NCBI GenBank assembly: GCA_002309335.1
Contig: DBXH01000010.1
Location: 23,549 to 54,270, forward strand
DNA from: Bacteroidales bacterium UBA1217
GTDB lineage: Bacteria; Bacteroidota; Bacteroidia; Bacteroidales; P3
Direction of reading: 5' to 3'
Length of the DNA stretch: 30,722 bases
A program made the translations under genes and the position numbers. The notes under the pieces are model-generated. The model was not told the DNA's origin, ran no database searches, and saw only the letters and a list, made by a program, of their open reading frames with translations. This document shows, piece by piece, positions 23,866-30,722 of the stretch. Position 1 is the stretch's first letter. Each line of letters starts with the position of its first letter.

Positions 23866-25916
23866 GAATATACTGCTTTAATGCGGAAGTTGCGGCCCAT
23901 CATTGGGTAGGAGCGGACAACTTCGTATTGTACGTTGAATAGGTTGAGCACTTGGGCCTGAAGTCGCAAGTCGCCAATGGGGAGTTCGAAGGTGCGGTCG
24001 AGGGTGATACCGTGGTCGGCGTAGGCTGGCAGACGCGTTTCGTCGTTGTTCTGCTGCTGCGAATAGCGTTCGCCGACAAGCATACAGTTGTAGCCGACGT
24101 TGAGCCAACGGTTTTGGTAATAGAGTGTTGCTCCTCCGCTGTGACGGGGGGTGTAGGGAATCTGATGGTTGTAGATCTTGGGGTTGTCGGGATCGGTGCG
24201 GTCCACAGCATTCTGAAGGCTGTAGGTCAAAGTGACGCTGAGTGACGACTGTTGCCATTGCCAATCCATAGTGCCTTTGAAATCAAAGCCTTTTACATCG
24301 ACGAGGCCTAGATTCATTGTTGACCAGATGAACATATTCTGGCGCGGAACAGCGATGATTTTGTCTTTTACATTGTTGTGATAGGCGTCGACGGTCAATG
24401 AGTAGATGCGTTGTGAGAGCGAGTCGCGTCCTGTGCGTGTGGTCAGCGGAATGGTTATGCCTATGTTGTGCTGGCTGGCGCGTTCGGGCTGCAACGAGTC
24501 GAGCGGCATAACGAAATAGTACATCTCGCTGAAATTGGGCACGCGATAGTTCTCCTTGAAGAAGTAGCGCAGGCGTATGTTACTTTTGTTCAACGGCTTG
24601 ATGCTGATGCCGGCATAGGGCGACAGTCGGCGGTAGTGGATGTCGGACGGGATGTCGCAGGCGCGCTCGGTGATGAGTGTGGCGAGTAGGTTGGCTTTGA
24701 TGCTGAAACGCTGGCGCTTATATTGAAACGCCAAAGTGCTGAGCGACGTTAGGCGATTCACCTCGCTGTTTTTGGCCAAGTTGCTATGAAGGGTGGTGAG
24801 TGCGCCATCGGACGCGATGCTTGCCGACAGATGCCGGATTGGTTGCCAGAGTATTGTTCCGGACAGGTAGCCTTCGTTCTGGATGTATTCGTTGTATTGG
24901 TAGCGGGTGGCGGTCAGAGCTTTGAAATTTTCGTAGAAATCGTTGGTGTACTGATATTTGCCTATCAGCTGCCAGGTGATTTTGTTGTGCGAAACTTGGT
25001 ATTTGACTTGTGAGAAAAAGAGTTTTTCCTTGGTGTCCTCTGAGCCACTTTTGACGTAATATTGAACGGGACCGGGCAATTCGTGATAGCCTTGTACGTA
25101 GTGGACTTTGGCGGTGACGGTGCGGTTGGCGGATGGATGCCAGAAAAGGTTGAGGTCGCCGGTGGCGAGCCACATTGCCGAGTGCTCGCGCCGTTCTACC
25201 GACGAGCTGTCTTCGTGCGAAGGGGTGTAATAGAGCGTGAAGGGGTAGTCGCCGCGACTGCGCAGCCAGTTGCCGAAGAATGAGAGCGACAGGTTTTTGG
25301 CAAGTTTGCGCTCAAGGAGCAAAGAGGGTGAGAATAGCCCAAAACTGCCGCCTTCCATACCGATGCGTAGGTGAGTGCGTTCGCCGGGAAGGAAATGCCC
25401 CTCGCGCGTTTCCATATTAATAACGTTGCCCGCAGCGGTGGCGCGAGCCGAGAGCAGCATTTCGTCCTGCTGGCCATTACTGAGGCTCACGAATGCGCTG
25501 TTGCCCAGTGTGTAACGACCTAAATCGACTTGTCCGTTTTGGCAGTCGTTGACGGCTACACCGTCGATGGTAAGGGTGCTGAACTGGCTGCCTAATCCCC
25601 GTGCCGATACTGTTTTCATTCCCCCGATGCCGCCATAGTCGCGAAGCGTAACTCCCGCCATCTGTTTAATAGCGTCGCTTAGCAGCAAGGAGCCGGTGCG
25701 TTCAATTTTCTTGTCGTCGACCACTTGGACGGGAGCCTGCGACAGAGTGGGGGAGGGCTTTTTGCTTTTGGTGACTACGACGGGGTTAAGCTGCTGGTGT
25801 TGAGTGGTCTTGTTTGATGTGGTGTCCTGAGCCCAAAGAGGGAATGCGAATGCAACCCACATAACGCAGGCAGCAAAAAGGTGCAATATGTCTCTTTCCA
25901 GTATCGTTGTTTTCAT
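23859..25916 (-). CDS. btuB: TonB-dependent outer-membrane receptor, BtuB-like
   Basis: This 685-residue outer-membrane beta-barrel takes up substrate with energy from TonB. A signal peptide ends near PLWAQ (residues 29-30). A TonB-box-like NPVVVT segment follows near 44-49. The plug domain begins APVQVVDDKKIERTGSLLLSDAIKQMAGVTLRDYGG and includes SARGLGSQFSTLTIDGVAVND. The remainder is alternating beta-strands ending in the aromatic residue of YSF. The cobalamin riboswitch directly upstream makes vitamin B12 the likely substrate, and the size fits BtuB more than the larger SusC type. It starts the operon completed by the BtuG-like gene. Plug and strand motifs are clear; substrate choice rests on regulation and neighbour. 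Confidence 0.88.
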   Translation of the reverse strand: MKTTILERDILHLFAACVMWVAFAFPLWAQDTTSNKTTQHQQLNPVVVTKSKKPSPTLSQAPVQVVDDKKIERTGSLLLSDAIKQMAGVTLRDYGGIGGMKTVSARGLGSQFSTLTIDGVAVNDCQNGQVDLGRYTLGNSAFVSLSNGQQDEMLLSARATAAGNVINMETREGHFLPGERTHLRIGMEGGSFGLFSPSLLLERKLAKNLSLSFFGNWLRSRGDYPFTLYYTPSHEDSSSVERREHSAMWLATGDLNLFWHPSANRTVTAKVHYVQGYHELPGPVQYYVKSGSEDTKEKLFFSQVKYQVSHNKITWQLIGKYQYTNDFYENFKALTATRYQYNEYIQNEGYLSGTILWQPIRHLSASIASDGALTTLHSNLAKNSEVNRLTSLSTLAFQYKRQRFSIKANLLATLITERACDIPSDIHYRRLSPYAGISIKPLNKSNIRLRYFFKENYRVPNFSEMYYFVMPLDSLQPERASQHNIGITIPLTTRTGRDSLSQRIYSLTVDAYHNNVKDKIIAVPRQNMFIWSTMNLGLVDVKGFDFKGTMDWQWQQSSLSVTLTYSLQNAVDRTDPDNPKIYNHQIPYTPRHSGGATLYYQNRWLNVGYNCMLVGERYSQQQNNDETRLPAYADHGITLDRTFELPIGDLRLQAQVLNLFNVQYEVVRSYPMMGRNFRIKAVYSF

Positions 25917-25953
25917 AATTAACGCCCTTTCCTCGAGAGCTTTAATCGGGTGT

Positions 25954-26162
25954 GGATTGGCAGGTCTTCTGACTTTGTTCCAGCTATCCTGACCTTCCCG
26001 TTAGCCTGTGGCGGCAAACAGTGGTCGTCGGGGGACTGCCTCGTACGGAACTTACAGCAGCGGGACTGTCGATGATTTTCACATTGTTCCCTTTTGACGC
26101 CTAACAGATTGATATGATGTGTGATTAACTCAATATCTGCCTGTTTTTGTGGCGACCAATCC
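25954..26162 (-). promoter_or_regulatory. Cobalamin riboswitch
   Basis: On the minus strand this leader has the conserved parts of a cobalamin riboswitch in order: GGGAACAATGTGAAAATC (26091-26074), GACAGTCCCGCTGCTGTAA (26070-26052), ACCACTG (26025-26019), GCCACAGGCTAACGGGAAGG (26012-25993) and the B12 box AGTCAGAAGACCTGCC (25974-25959). The ends can pair as GGATTGG (26162-26156) with CCAATCC (25960-25954), closing the P1 stem. When B12 is bound, such switches usually block translation or transcription of the uptake gene downstream. The receptor start codon is 38 bases further on, with a GAGGAAAGGG stretch in between, so ribosome-site masking is the likely mode. No clear terminator is seen. 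Confidence 0.95.
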
Positions 26163-26167
26163 GGGTG

Positions 26168-26199
26168 CAAAGATACGCTGTTTTTTGGAACTGGCAAAA
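26168..26199 (-). promoter_or_regulatory. Bacteroidota-type promoter of the B12 uptake operon
   Basis: On the minus strand TTTTG (26199-26195), exactly 19 bases, then TATCTTTG (26175-26168) match the consensus. The expected start near 26161 coincides with the 5' edge of the riboswitch P1 stem, which supports both calls. Confidence 0.85.
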
Positions 26200-26221
26200 T
26201 TTTGATGAGAGGATATGTGTG

Positions 26222-26267
26222 AATTATGCGTAAACCCAGAATTGACCCAGAACTGACCCAGAATTGA
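26222..26267 (+). repeat. 11-bp repeat element, three units plus conserved flank
   Basis: The flank AATTATGCGTAAA (26222-26234) is followed by CCCAGAATTGA, CCCAGAACTGA and CCCAGAATTGA (26235-26267). The two-unit element at 81-115 has the same flank and unit on the other strand. It sits between the B12 operon promoter and the zinc peptidase gene. The 442 bases between the receptor and the peptidase contain the riboswitch, its promoter and this element. I see no gene there. Confidence 0.85.
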
Positions 26268-26358
26268 AACATTGCAGTTTATGAAAAATATTTGTCGGTA
26301 TACAATAAAAAGGGATAAGGGGCGTTTTAGGGCAGTAAATATTTAGAACAGATAGATT

Positions 26359-27045
26359 ATGACTAACGCGACGATTTGGATTATTTTCGGAGTGCTTTTT
26401 GTTTTGAGTTTGATTGCCAGCAATAGCGTCAAATCTAAATTCAAAAAATATTCGAGCATTGCGATGAACTATAATATGACTGGCCGTGAGGTGGCTGAGC
26501 GGATGCTGAGAGACAACGATATACACGATGTTACGGTGCAAACTGTTGGCGGTACGCTGACAGACCATTATAATCCTGTAAACAAGACTCTTAACCTCAG
26601 CAAGGAGGTCTATTACGGAACCAGCGTTGCCGCCGCTGCGGTTGCCGCCCACGAATGCGGCCACGCTGTTCAGCACGCAACGGCTTACTATTGGCTTGGA
26701 TTGCGCTCGAAGATGGTTCCAGCTGTGAACATTTCGAGCAAGTTCACTCCCTGGATTCTTTTTGCTGGCATCTTGATGGTGCAGAAGTTTCCCAGCTTGT
26801 TGCTTATCGGCATCATTTTGTTTGCTGTAACAACTCTGTTTTCATTTATCACTTTGCCGGTTGAGATTAATGCCTCCAAGCGTGCTTTGGTTTGGCTTAA
26901 CACGCACAATATCACCACTCCCGACACTCACAGCTATGCGGAAAGTGCACTCCGGTCGGCTGCTTATACCTACGTTATCAGTGCGTTGACATCGCTTGCA
27001 ACATTGATGTACTACCTTATGATTTATCTAGGTAACCGCCACTAA
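26359..27045 (+). CDS. Membrane zinc metallopeptidase, YugP family
   Basis: This 228-residue membrane protein belongs to the neutral zinc metallopeptidase family Zn_peptidase_2, of which Bacillus YugP is a member. An N-terminal helix (5-22) is followed by the conserved TGREVAERMLRDNDI (41-55) and HYNPVNKTLNLS (70-81). The catalytic HECGH is at 98-102 with another His at 106 (HAVQHA). Two or three membrane helices fill about 125-180, then VEINASKRALVWL. The natural substrate is unknown. Membrane protein quality control is a common guess. The gene is followed after 19 bases by a paralogue lacking the catalytic motif. Confidence 0.92.
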   Translation: MTNATIWIIFGVLFVLSLIASNSVKSKFKKYSSIAMNYNMTGREVAERMLRDNDIHDVTVQTVGGTLTDHYNPVNKTLNLSKEVYYGTSVAAAAVAAHECGHAVQHATAYYWLGLRSKMVPAVNISSKFTPWILFAGILMVQKFPSLLLIGIILFAVTTLFSFITLPVEINASKRALVWLNTHNITTPDTHSYAESALRSAAYTYVISALTSLATLMYYLMIYLGNRH

Positions 27046-27064
27046 AAATATATTGCATTTTATT

Positions 27065-27778
27065 ATGGATACAGGAACCCTTGTTTTGTTGATTCTTATT
27101 GGAATCTATGCGGTTATTTTTGGTGGGAGTATTCTTCGTGAATTGTTTTTCTCGAAGAAAGAGGATATGCGTAACCAACGAACCGAGGGTCTTGTGAGTG
27201 GCAAGGATGTTGTTGAGCGTATGTTGAGGGAGGCGAATATCGAAGGAATCTCTGTTATACCTCAAGATGCTATAATTCAGCGTTACTACTATAGTCCGCG
27301 TAAGAAACAGATTGTGATATCAAGTCACGCCTGCTATTGCAGCGGTTATTATGAGGTGATGCGTGCGGCCACTACAGCATCAAATGCTATTCAGCGTGAA
27401 GAGGGGTTCGGTGTGATTGACTTTTATCTATGGTTGGCACCAGTGATGGAATGGATGGCGAGAATGCTTCCGATGTTTTTGATTGTAGGAGTGTTATTGA
27501 TTGAATATAGTCCTATGTTGGTTGGTGTTTCGCTGGTGGCAATATGGGCGTTGATGTTGATATTGGCATTGCTGATGCGTCCTGTTGATAAAGATGCCGC
27601 CAAGCGCAGCATAGATTGGCTTATATCCAATGGCGTTGTTGCTGAGAGCAATCGTGCAAGGCTGGAGAAGATAGGCCGTTATTTGACCAATTACAATCTT
27701 ATGCTGGTGATTTCGTCGGGTTTTGCAATATTCTTTCTGAGGAGCAAGATGTATTGGCCTTCAGACAAGAGTGTGTAA
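27065..27778 (+). CDS. YugP-family pseudopeptidase, paralogue without HEXXH
   Basis: This 237-residue membrane protein aligns with the preceding peptidase along most of its length: GKDVVERMLREANI (46-59) matches GREVAERMLRDNDI, YYYSPRKKQIVIS (74-86) matches HYNPVNKTLNLS, and DKDAAKRSIDWLISNGV matches EINASKRALVWLNTHNI. Where the neighbour has AAHECGHAVQ, this protein reads AATTASNAIQ (101-110), so both zinc-binding histidines and the catalytic glutamate are lost. The frame is intact and the membrane helices are kept, so it looks like a maintained non-catalytic partner and not a decaying gene. I place the start at ATG 27065 by comparison with the neighbour; a TTG four codons upstream is the alternative. 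A terminator follows at 27809. Confidence 0.85.
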   Translation: MDTGTLVLLILIGIYAVIFGGSILRELFFSKKEDMRNQRTEGLVSGKDVVERMLREANIEGISVIPQDAIIQRYYYSPRKKQIVISSHACYCSGYYEVMRAATTASNAIQREEGFGVIDFYLWLAPVMEWMARMLPMFLIVGVLLIEYSPMLVGVSLVAIWALMLILALLMRPVDKDAAKRSIDWLISNGVVAESNRARLEKIGRYLTNYNLMLVISSGFAIFFLRSKMYWPSDKSV

Positions 27779-27808
27779 GTTGCTAACTTGTAAGTATCTT
27801 TTATATAG

Positions 27809-27839
27809 TAGATTGTGCTTTTTTGTGCAATCTATTTTT
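27809..27839 (+). terminator. Rho-independent terminator after the peptidase pair
   Basis: TAGATTG (27809-27815) pairs with CAATCTA (27828-27834), extended inward by TGC against GTG with two G-T pairs, around a loop of T. A T-run follows to 27839. It lies 30 bases after the stop codon and before the mutS promoter. Confidence 0.8.
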
Positions 27840-27851
27840 ATATATGTGAGA

Positions 27852-27880
27852 TTTGGGGAAGTTTTTTTTGTGTAATTTTG
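27852..27880 (+). promoter_or_regulatory. Probable promoter of mutS
   Basis: TTTG (27852-27855) and TAATTTTG (27873-27880) resemble the Bacteroidota promoter boxes. The spacer is 17 bases, a little short. The expected transcript start near 27887 leaves a leader of about 14 bases before the GTG start. Confidence 0.55.
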
Positions 27881-27900
27881 CATTTTAAAACTAATGCGTT

Positions 27901-30540
27901 GTGGCAGATAAAGAAAGCAAGATAGAGAAAAACACTCCGCTGATGCGGCAGTATCTGGAAATGAAGAAGAAATTTCCTGATGCGATGCTTTTGTTCCGTG
28001 TTGGCGACTTCTATGAGACATACGGAAGCGACGCTGTGAAAGGCGCTGGTATATTGGGTATTACATTGACGCGCAAGTCGAACGGCAGCGAGACCTATAC
28101 CGAGATGGCTGGTTTCCCGTATCACGCGTTGGAACAATACCTTCCGCGTTTGGTAAAGGCGGGTCAGAGGGTTGCCATCTGTGAGCAGCTGGAAGATCCA
28201 AAGGCAGCCAAAGGTCTGGTGAAGAGGGGTATAACCGAGTTGGTGACTCCAGGTGTGTCGTATAACGATATGGTTCTGGAGGTGAAGGAGAATAATTTCC
28301 TTTGCGGTTTGCATCTTGCTGACAAGGTGAACGGTGTGAGTTTTCTTGATGTATCGACGGGCGAGTTTTATGTGGCACAAGGCGATATTAATTATATAGA
28401 TAAACTGCTGCAAAATTTCCATCCTACTGAGGTTGTGCTGCAACGTAAACTGCTGCACCGGTTCCAGGAATTATTTCCTGAAAAATATTATACCAACACT
28501 TTTGACGACTGGGTCTTTACAAGCGATTTCGCAGAAGAACTTTTGATGAAGCAATTTGGCACTACGTCGTTGAAAGGATTTGGTGTAGAAGACCTTGGAG
28601 CTGGAGTTATAGCCGCAGGTGCCGCACTATACTACCTTCAGGAGACGCAGCATGACCGTACTCAGCATATTTGCAAACTGACGAGAGTTGAAGAAGACCG
28701 GTATGTATGGCTTGACAAGTTCACTATCAGAAATTTGGAGCTTATTCACTCACCGAATGAGAATGCGAAAACCCTAATTGACATAATTGACCAGACATTG
28801 ACACCGATGGGGTCGCGTCTGATGAGGCGCTGGGTCGTGATGCCTATAAAGGATGTCGCTGCAATAGAGAAGCGCCTCTCGGTGGTTGACCAGCTGTTGC
28901 TGAATGGTGAATTTGCAGACAAACTCAGGCAACATATTCGTGGCATTGGCGACTTGGAACGTCTGATATCAAAGGTGGCTGTTGGACGTATCAATCCGCG
29001 TGAGCTTTTGCAACTGAAACGTTCGTTGGGTGAGATAGACAGTGTGAAACGCCTGTGTGGTGCTATGAAAAGCAATGCACTGCAGGTGTATGGCGAGCAG
29101 CTGAACAGTTGCCGCTCGATTTATGAAAAAATAGAAAAGGAAATTAACGAAGATGCACCAGTTAAGGTTGACAAGGGCAATGTGATAGCCAATGGAGTTG
29201 ATGCAGAACTTGACGAGCTGCGAGCATTGGCCGGCAGTGGAAGAGACTATCTCGCTAATCTGCAACAACGTGAAAGCGAGCGGACTGGTATCTCTTCGCT
29301 TAAAATTGGTTTTAACAATGTTTTCGGCTATTATCTTGAGGTGACTAATTCTCATAAAGACAAGGTTCCTGAAGAATGGATTAGAAAACAGACGCTTACA
29401 AACGCTGAACGGTATATTACTCCAGAGTTAAAGGAATATGAGGAGAAGATACTTGGTGCAGAAGAACGTATGCTTGCGATAGAGAGTCGGTTGTATGAAC
29501 AATTGCTTCGCACTTTGACAGAATATGTCCAACCGATACAATACAACGCACAATTGATTGCGCAACTTGATTGTCTTCAGAGTTTTGCCGCAATAGCACT
29601 GGCCAACGGATATTGTCGTCCGACGCTGAACGACAGTATGGCGATAGATATTAAGGAGGGACGTCATCCTGTGATAGAAACACAACTGCCTTTAGGTGAG
29701 AAGTATGTGTCTAATAATGTATATCTTGATCACGATACGCAGCAGATTGTCATAATCACAGGACCTAATATGTCGGGTAAATCGGCTTTGTTAAGGCAAA
29801 CAGCTTTGATTGTTTTGATGGCGCAGATAGGCTGCTACTGTCCCGCTCAGTCGGCGTCGATAGGTATTGTAGATAAGATATTTACGCGTGTTGGCGCTTC
29901 GGATAATATATCATCTGGTGAATCGACGTTTATGGTAGAAATGAACGAGACGGCCAGCATTTTGAACAATATAAGCGACAGAAGCCTGGTGCTGCTCGAC
30001 GAGATTGGACGCGGAACGAGTACTTATGATGGTATTTCGATTGCTTGGGCAATAACGGAGTTTTTGCACGATAACAAAAAGGTCCGTCCTAAAGTGATGT
30101 TTGCTACACATTATCACGAACTTATCGAAATGGCTGACCAATTTGAACGTATTCAGAACTACCATATATCGGTCAAAGAGGTTGGCAATAAGGTGATATT
30201 TATGAGAAAACTGGAAATTGGAGGCAGCGAGCATAGCTTCGGTATACATGTTGCGCGTATGGCGGGAATGCCTTCGACGGTACTTAATAGAGCTCATCAG
30301 ATGCTTGAATTGTTGGAGTCTAAAAACGAAAAAATATCTGATCAAAAAAAGTCCAAAAAAGGTAAAAATGAAGAAAAAAGTACCCTTGAACCGGGCTTCC
30401 AACTCAGTTTTATACAACTTGACGACCCAACGTTGCTTGAGATTCGTGATAAGATATTAGATATTGATATTGATACACTTACACCAATAGAGGCATTAAT
30501 AAAATTGAACGATATCAAAAAAATTGTAGGTAAAAAATAA
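27901..30540 (+). CDS. mutS: DNA mismatch repair protein MutS
   Basis: MutS finds mismatches and small loops in DNA and recruits MutL. The 879-residue protein has the full MutS1 order. The mismatch-reading Phe37-x-Glu39 is in GDFYETYG, in domain I. The connector, lever and clamp domains follow, the clamp including TGISSLKIGFNNVFGYYLEVT. The ATPase has Walker A GPNMSGKS (621-628) and Walker B ending LLDEIGRGTSTYDG (Asp700, Glu701), then the ATHYHEL segment. A Lys-rich linker (about 805-830) leads to the C-terminal helices with LTPIEALIKLNDIKKI. The start is GTG; the next in-frame ATG (residue 15) would remove conserved N-terminal residues less cleanly. The gene is monocistronic as far as visible. 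Confidence 0.96.
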   Translation: MADKESKIEKNTPLMRQYLEMKKKFPDAMLLFRVGDFYETYGSDAVKGAGILGITLTRKSNGSETYTEMAGFPYHALEQYLPRLVKAGQRVAICEQLEDPKAAKGLVKRGITELVTPGVSYNDMVLEVKENNFLCGLHLADKVNGVSFLDVSTGEFYVAQGDINYIDKLLQNFHPTEVVLQRKLLHRFQELFPEKYYTNTFDDWVFTSDFAEELLMKQFGTTSLKGFGVEDLGAGVIAAGAALYYLQETQHDRTQHICKLTRVEEDRYVWLDKFTIRNLELIHSPNENAKTLIDIIDQTLTPMGSRLMRRWVVMPIKDVAAIEKRLSVVDQLLLNGEFADKLRQHIRGIGDLERLISKVAVGRINPRELLQLKRSLGEIDSVKRLCGAMKSNALQVYGEQLNSCRSIYEKIEKEINEDAPVKVDKGNVIANGVDAELDELRALAGSGRDYLANLQQRESERTGISSLKIGFNNVFGYYLEVTNSHKDKVPEEWIRKQTLTNAERYITPELKEYEEKILGAEERMLAIESRLYEQLLRTLTEYVQPIQYNAQLIAQLDCLQSFAAIALANGYCRPTLNDSMAIDIKEGRHPVIETQLPLGEKYVSNNVYLDHDTQQIVIITGPNMSGKSALLRQTALIVLMAQIGCYCPAQSASIGIVDKIFTRVGASDNISSGESTFMVEMNETASILNNISDRSLVLLDEIGRGTSTYDGISIAWAITEFLHDNKKVRPKVMFATHYHELIEMADQFERIQNYHISVKEVGNKVIFMRKLEIGGSEHSFGIHVARMAGMPSTVLNRAHQMLELLESKNEKISDQKKSKKGKNEEKSTLEPGFQLSFIQLDDPTLLEIRDKILDIDIDTLTPIEALIKLNDIKKIVGKK

Positions 30541-30546
30541 TTTTTT

Positions 30547-30577
30547 TTTGTCAGTTTAAAAAATGTTTGTACTTTTG
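30547..30577 (+). promoter_or_regulatory. Bacteroidota-type promoter of the tRNA operon
   Basis: TTTG (30547-30550), a 19-base spacer and TACTTTTG (30570-30577) match the consensus. The box begins six bases after the mutS stop and the tRNA starts 25 bases after the -7 element. Confidence 0.8.
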
Positions 30578-30602
30578 CACTCGCTTTTGGCAAAAAAAGA
30601 AT

Positions 30603-30675
<73 letters not shown>

Positions 30676-30705
30676 CAAAAGTAGCTCTTTGATTTATTTG
30701 GAAAT

Positions 30706-30722
30706 GCCCAGGTGGCGGCATT
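30706..30722 (+). tRNA. tRNA-Leu, 5' end only (probable)
   Basis: The last 17 bases, GCCCAGGTGGCGGCATT, match the start of a Bacteroidales tRNA-Leu (acceptor GCCCAGG, T8, then the D-stem), except that position 14 is C where A is invariant. The rest lies outside the window. It follows tRNA-Gly by 30 bases, a pairing common in this order. Confidence 0.6.

Noticed and set aside
26222..26267. CRISPR array
   Set aside because: Units are 11 bases with no unique spacers, there are no cas genes, and the copies are dispersed.

Overview
The window is a stretch of Bacteroidales chromosome, mostly housekeeping and envelope genes. Four things point to this order. Several promoters have the Bacteroidota form, a TTG or TTTG box, usually 19 bases, then TAnnTTTG. 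One secreted esterase ends in a type IX secretion (T9SS) sorting domain. There is a BtuB/BtuG-type vitamin B12 uptake operon under a cobalamin riboswitch. The MurF, FtsK, PurA and MutS proteins look like those of this group. I cannot name the family or genus. Both edges cut through tRNA genes. I see no prophage, insertion sequence or CRISPR array.

Layout, left to right. Bases 1-60 hold the 3' end of a probable tRNA-Pro and a strong terminator. Bases 175-5661 carry murF, a secreted protein, ftsK and an O-methyltransferase. Bases 5735-7652 hold a tight four-gene cluster: three very small lipoproteins with one shared cysteine pattern around a MauE/DoxX-like membrane protein with a C-terminal thioredoxin-like domain. 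A polysaccharide flippase follows on the minus strand (7665-9146). Bases 9400-17852 form a long plus-strand run of closely packed genes: GH20 hexosaminidase lipoprotein, acyltransferase, M20 amidohydrolase, MATE exporter, an AAA ATPase-CYTH fusion, murB and an acidic protein of unknown function. purA, a secreted PepSY-like protein and the T9SS esterase follow.

The minus strand from 26199 back to 21822 carries the B12 operon (promoter, riboswitch, TonB receptor, beta-propeller lipoprotein, terminator) and then a nitroreductase. The right end has a YugP-type membrane zinc peptidase next to a paralogue that has lost its HEXXH motif, then mutS, then tRNA-Gly and the start of tRNA-Leu behind their own promoter.

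The best candidates for something little described are: (1) the cysteine-lipoprotein plus MauE-thioredoxin cluster, which looks like a small envelope redox system; (2) the peptidase/pseudopeptidase pair; (3) the AAA-CYTH fusion, whose architecture recalls animal Ttd14; and (4) a family of phased 11-bp intergenic repeats at three places, plus a separate phased 9-bp repeat between the two B12 uptake genes. Gene functions come from motif recognition by eye; no database search was run.
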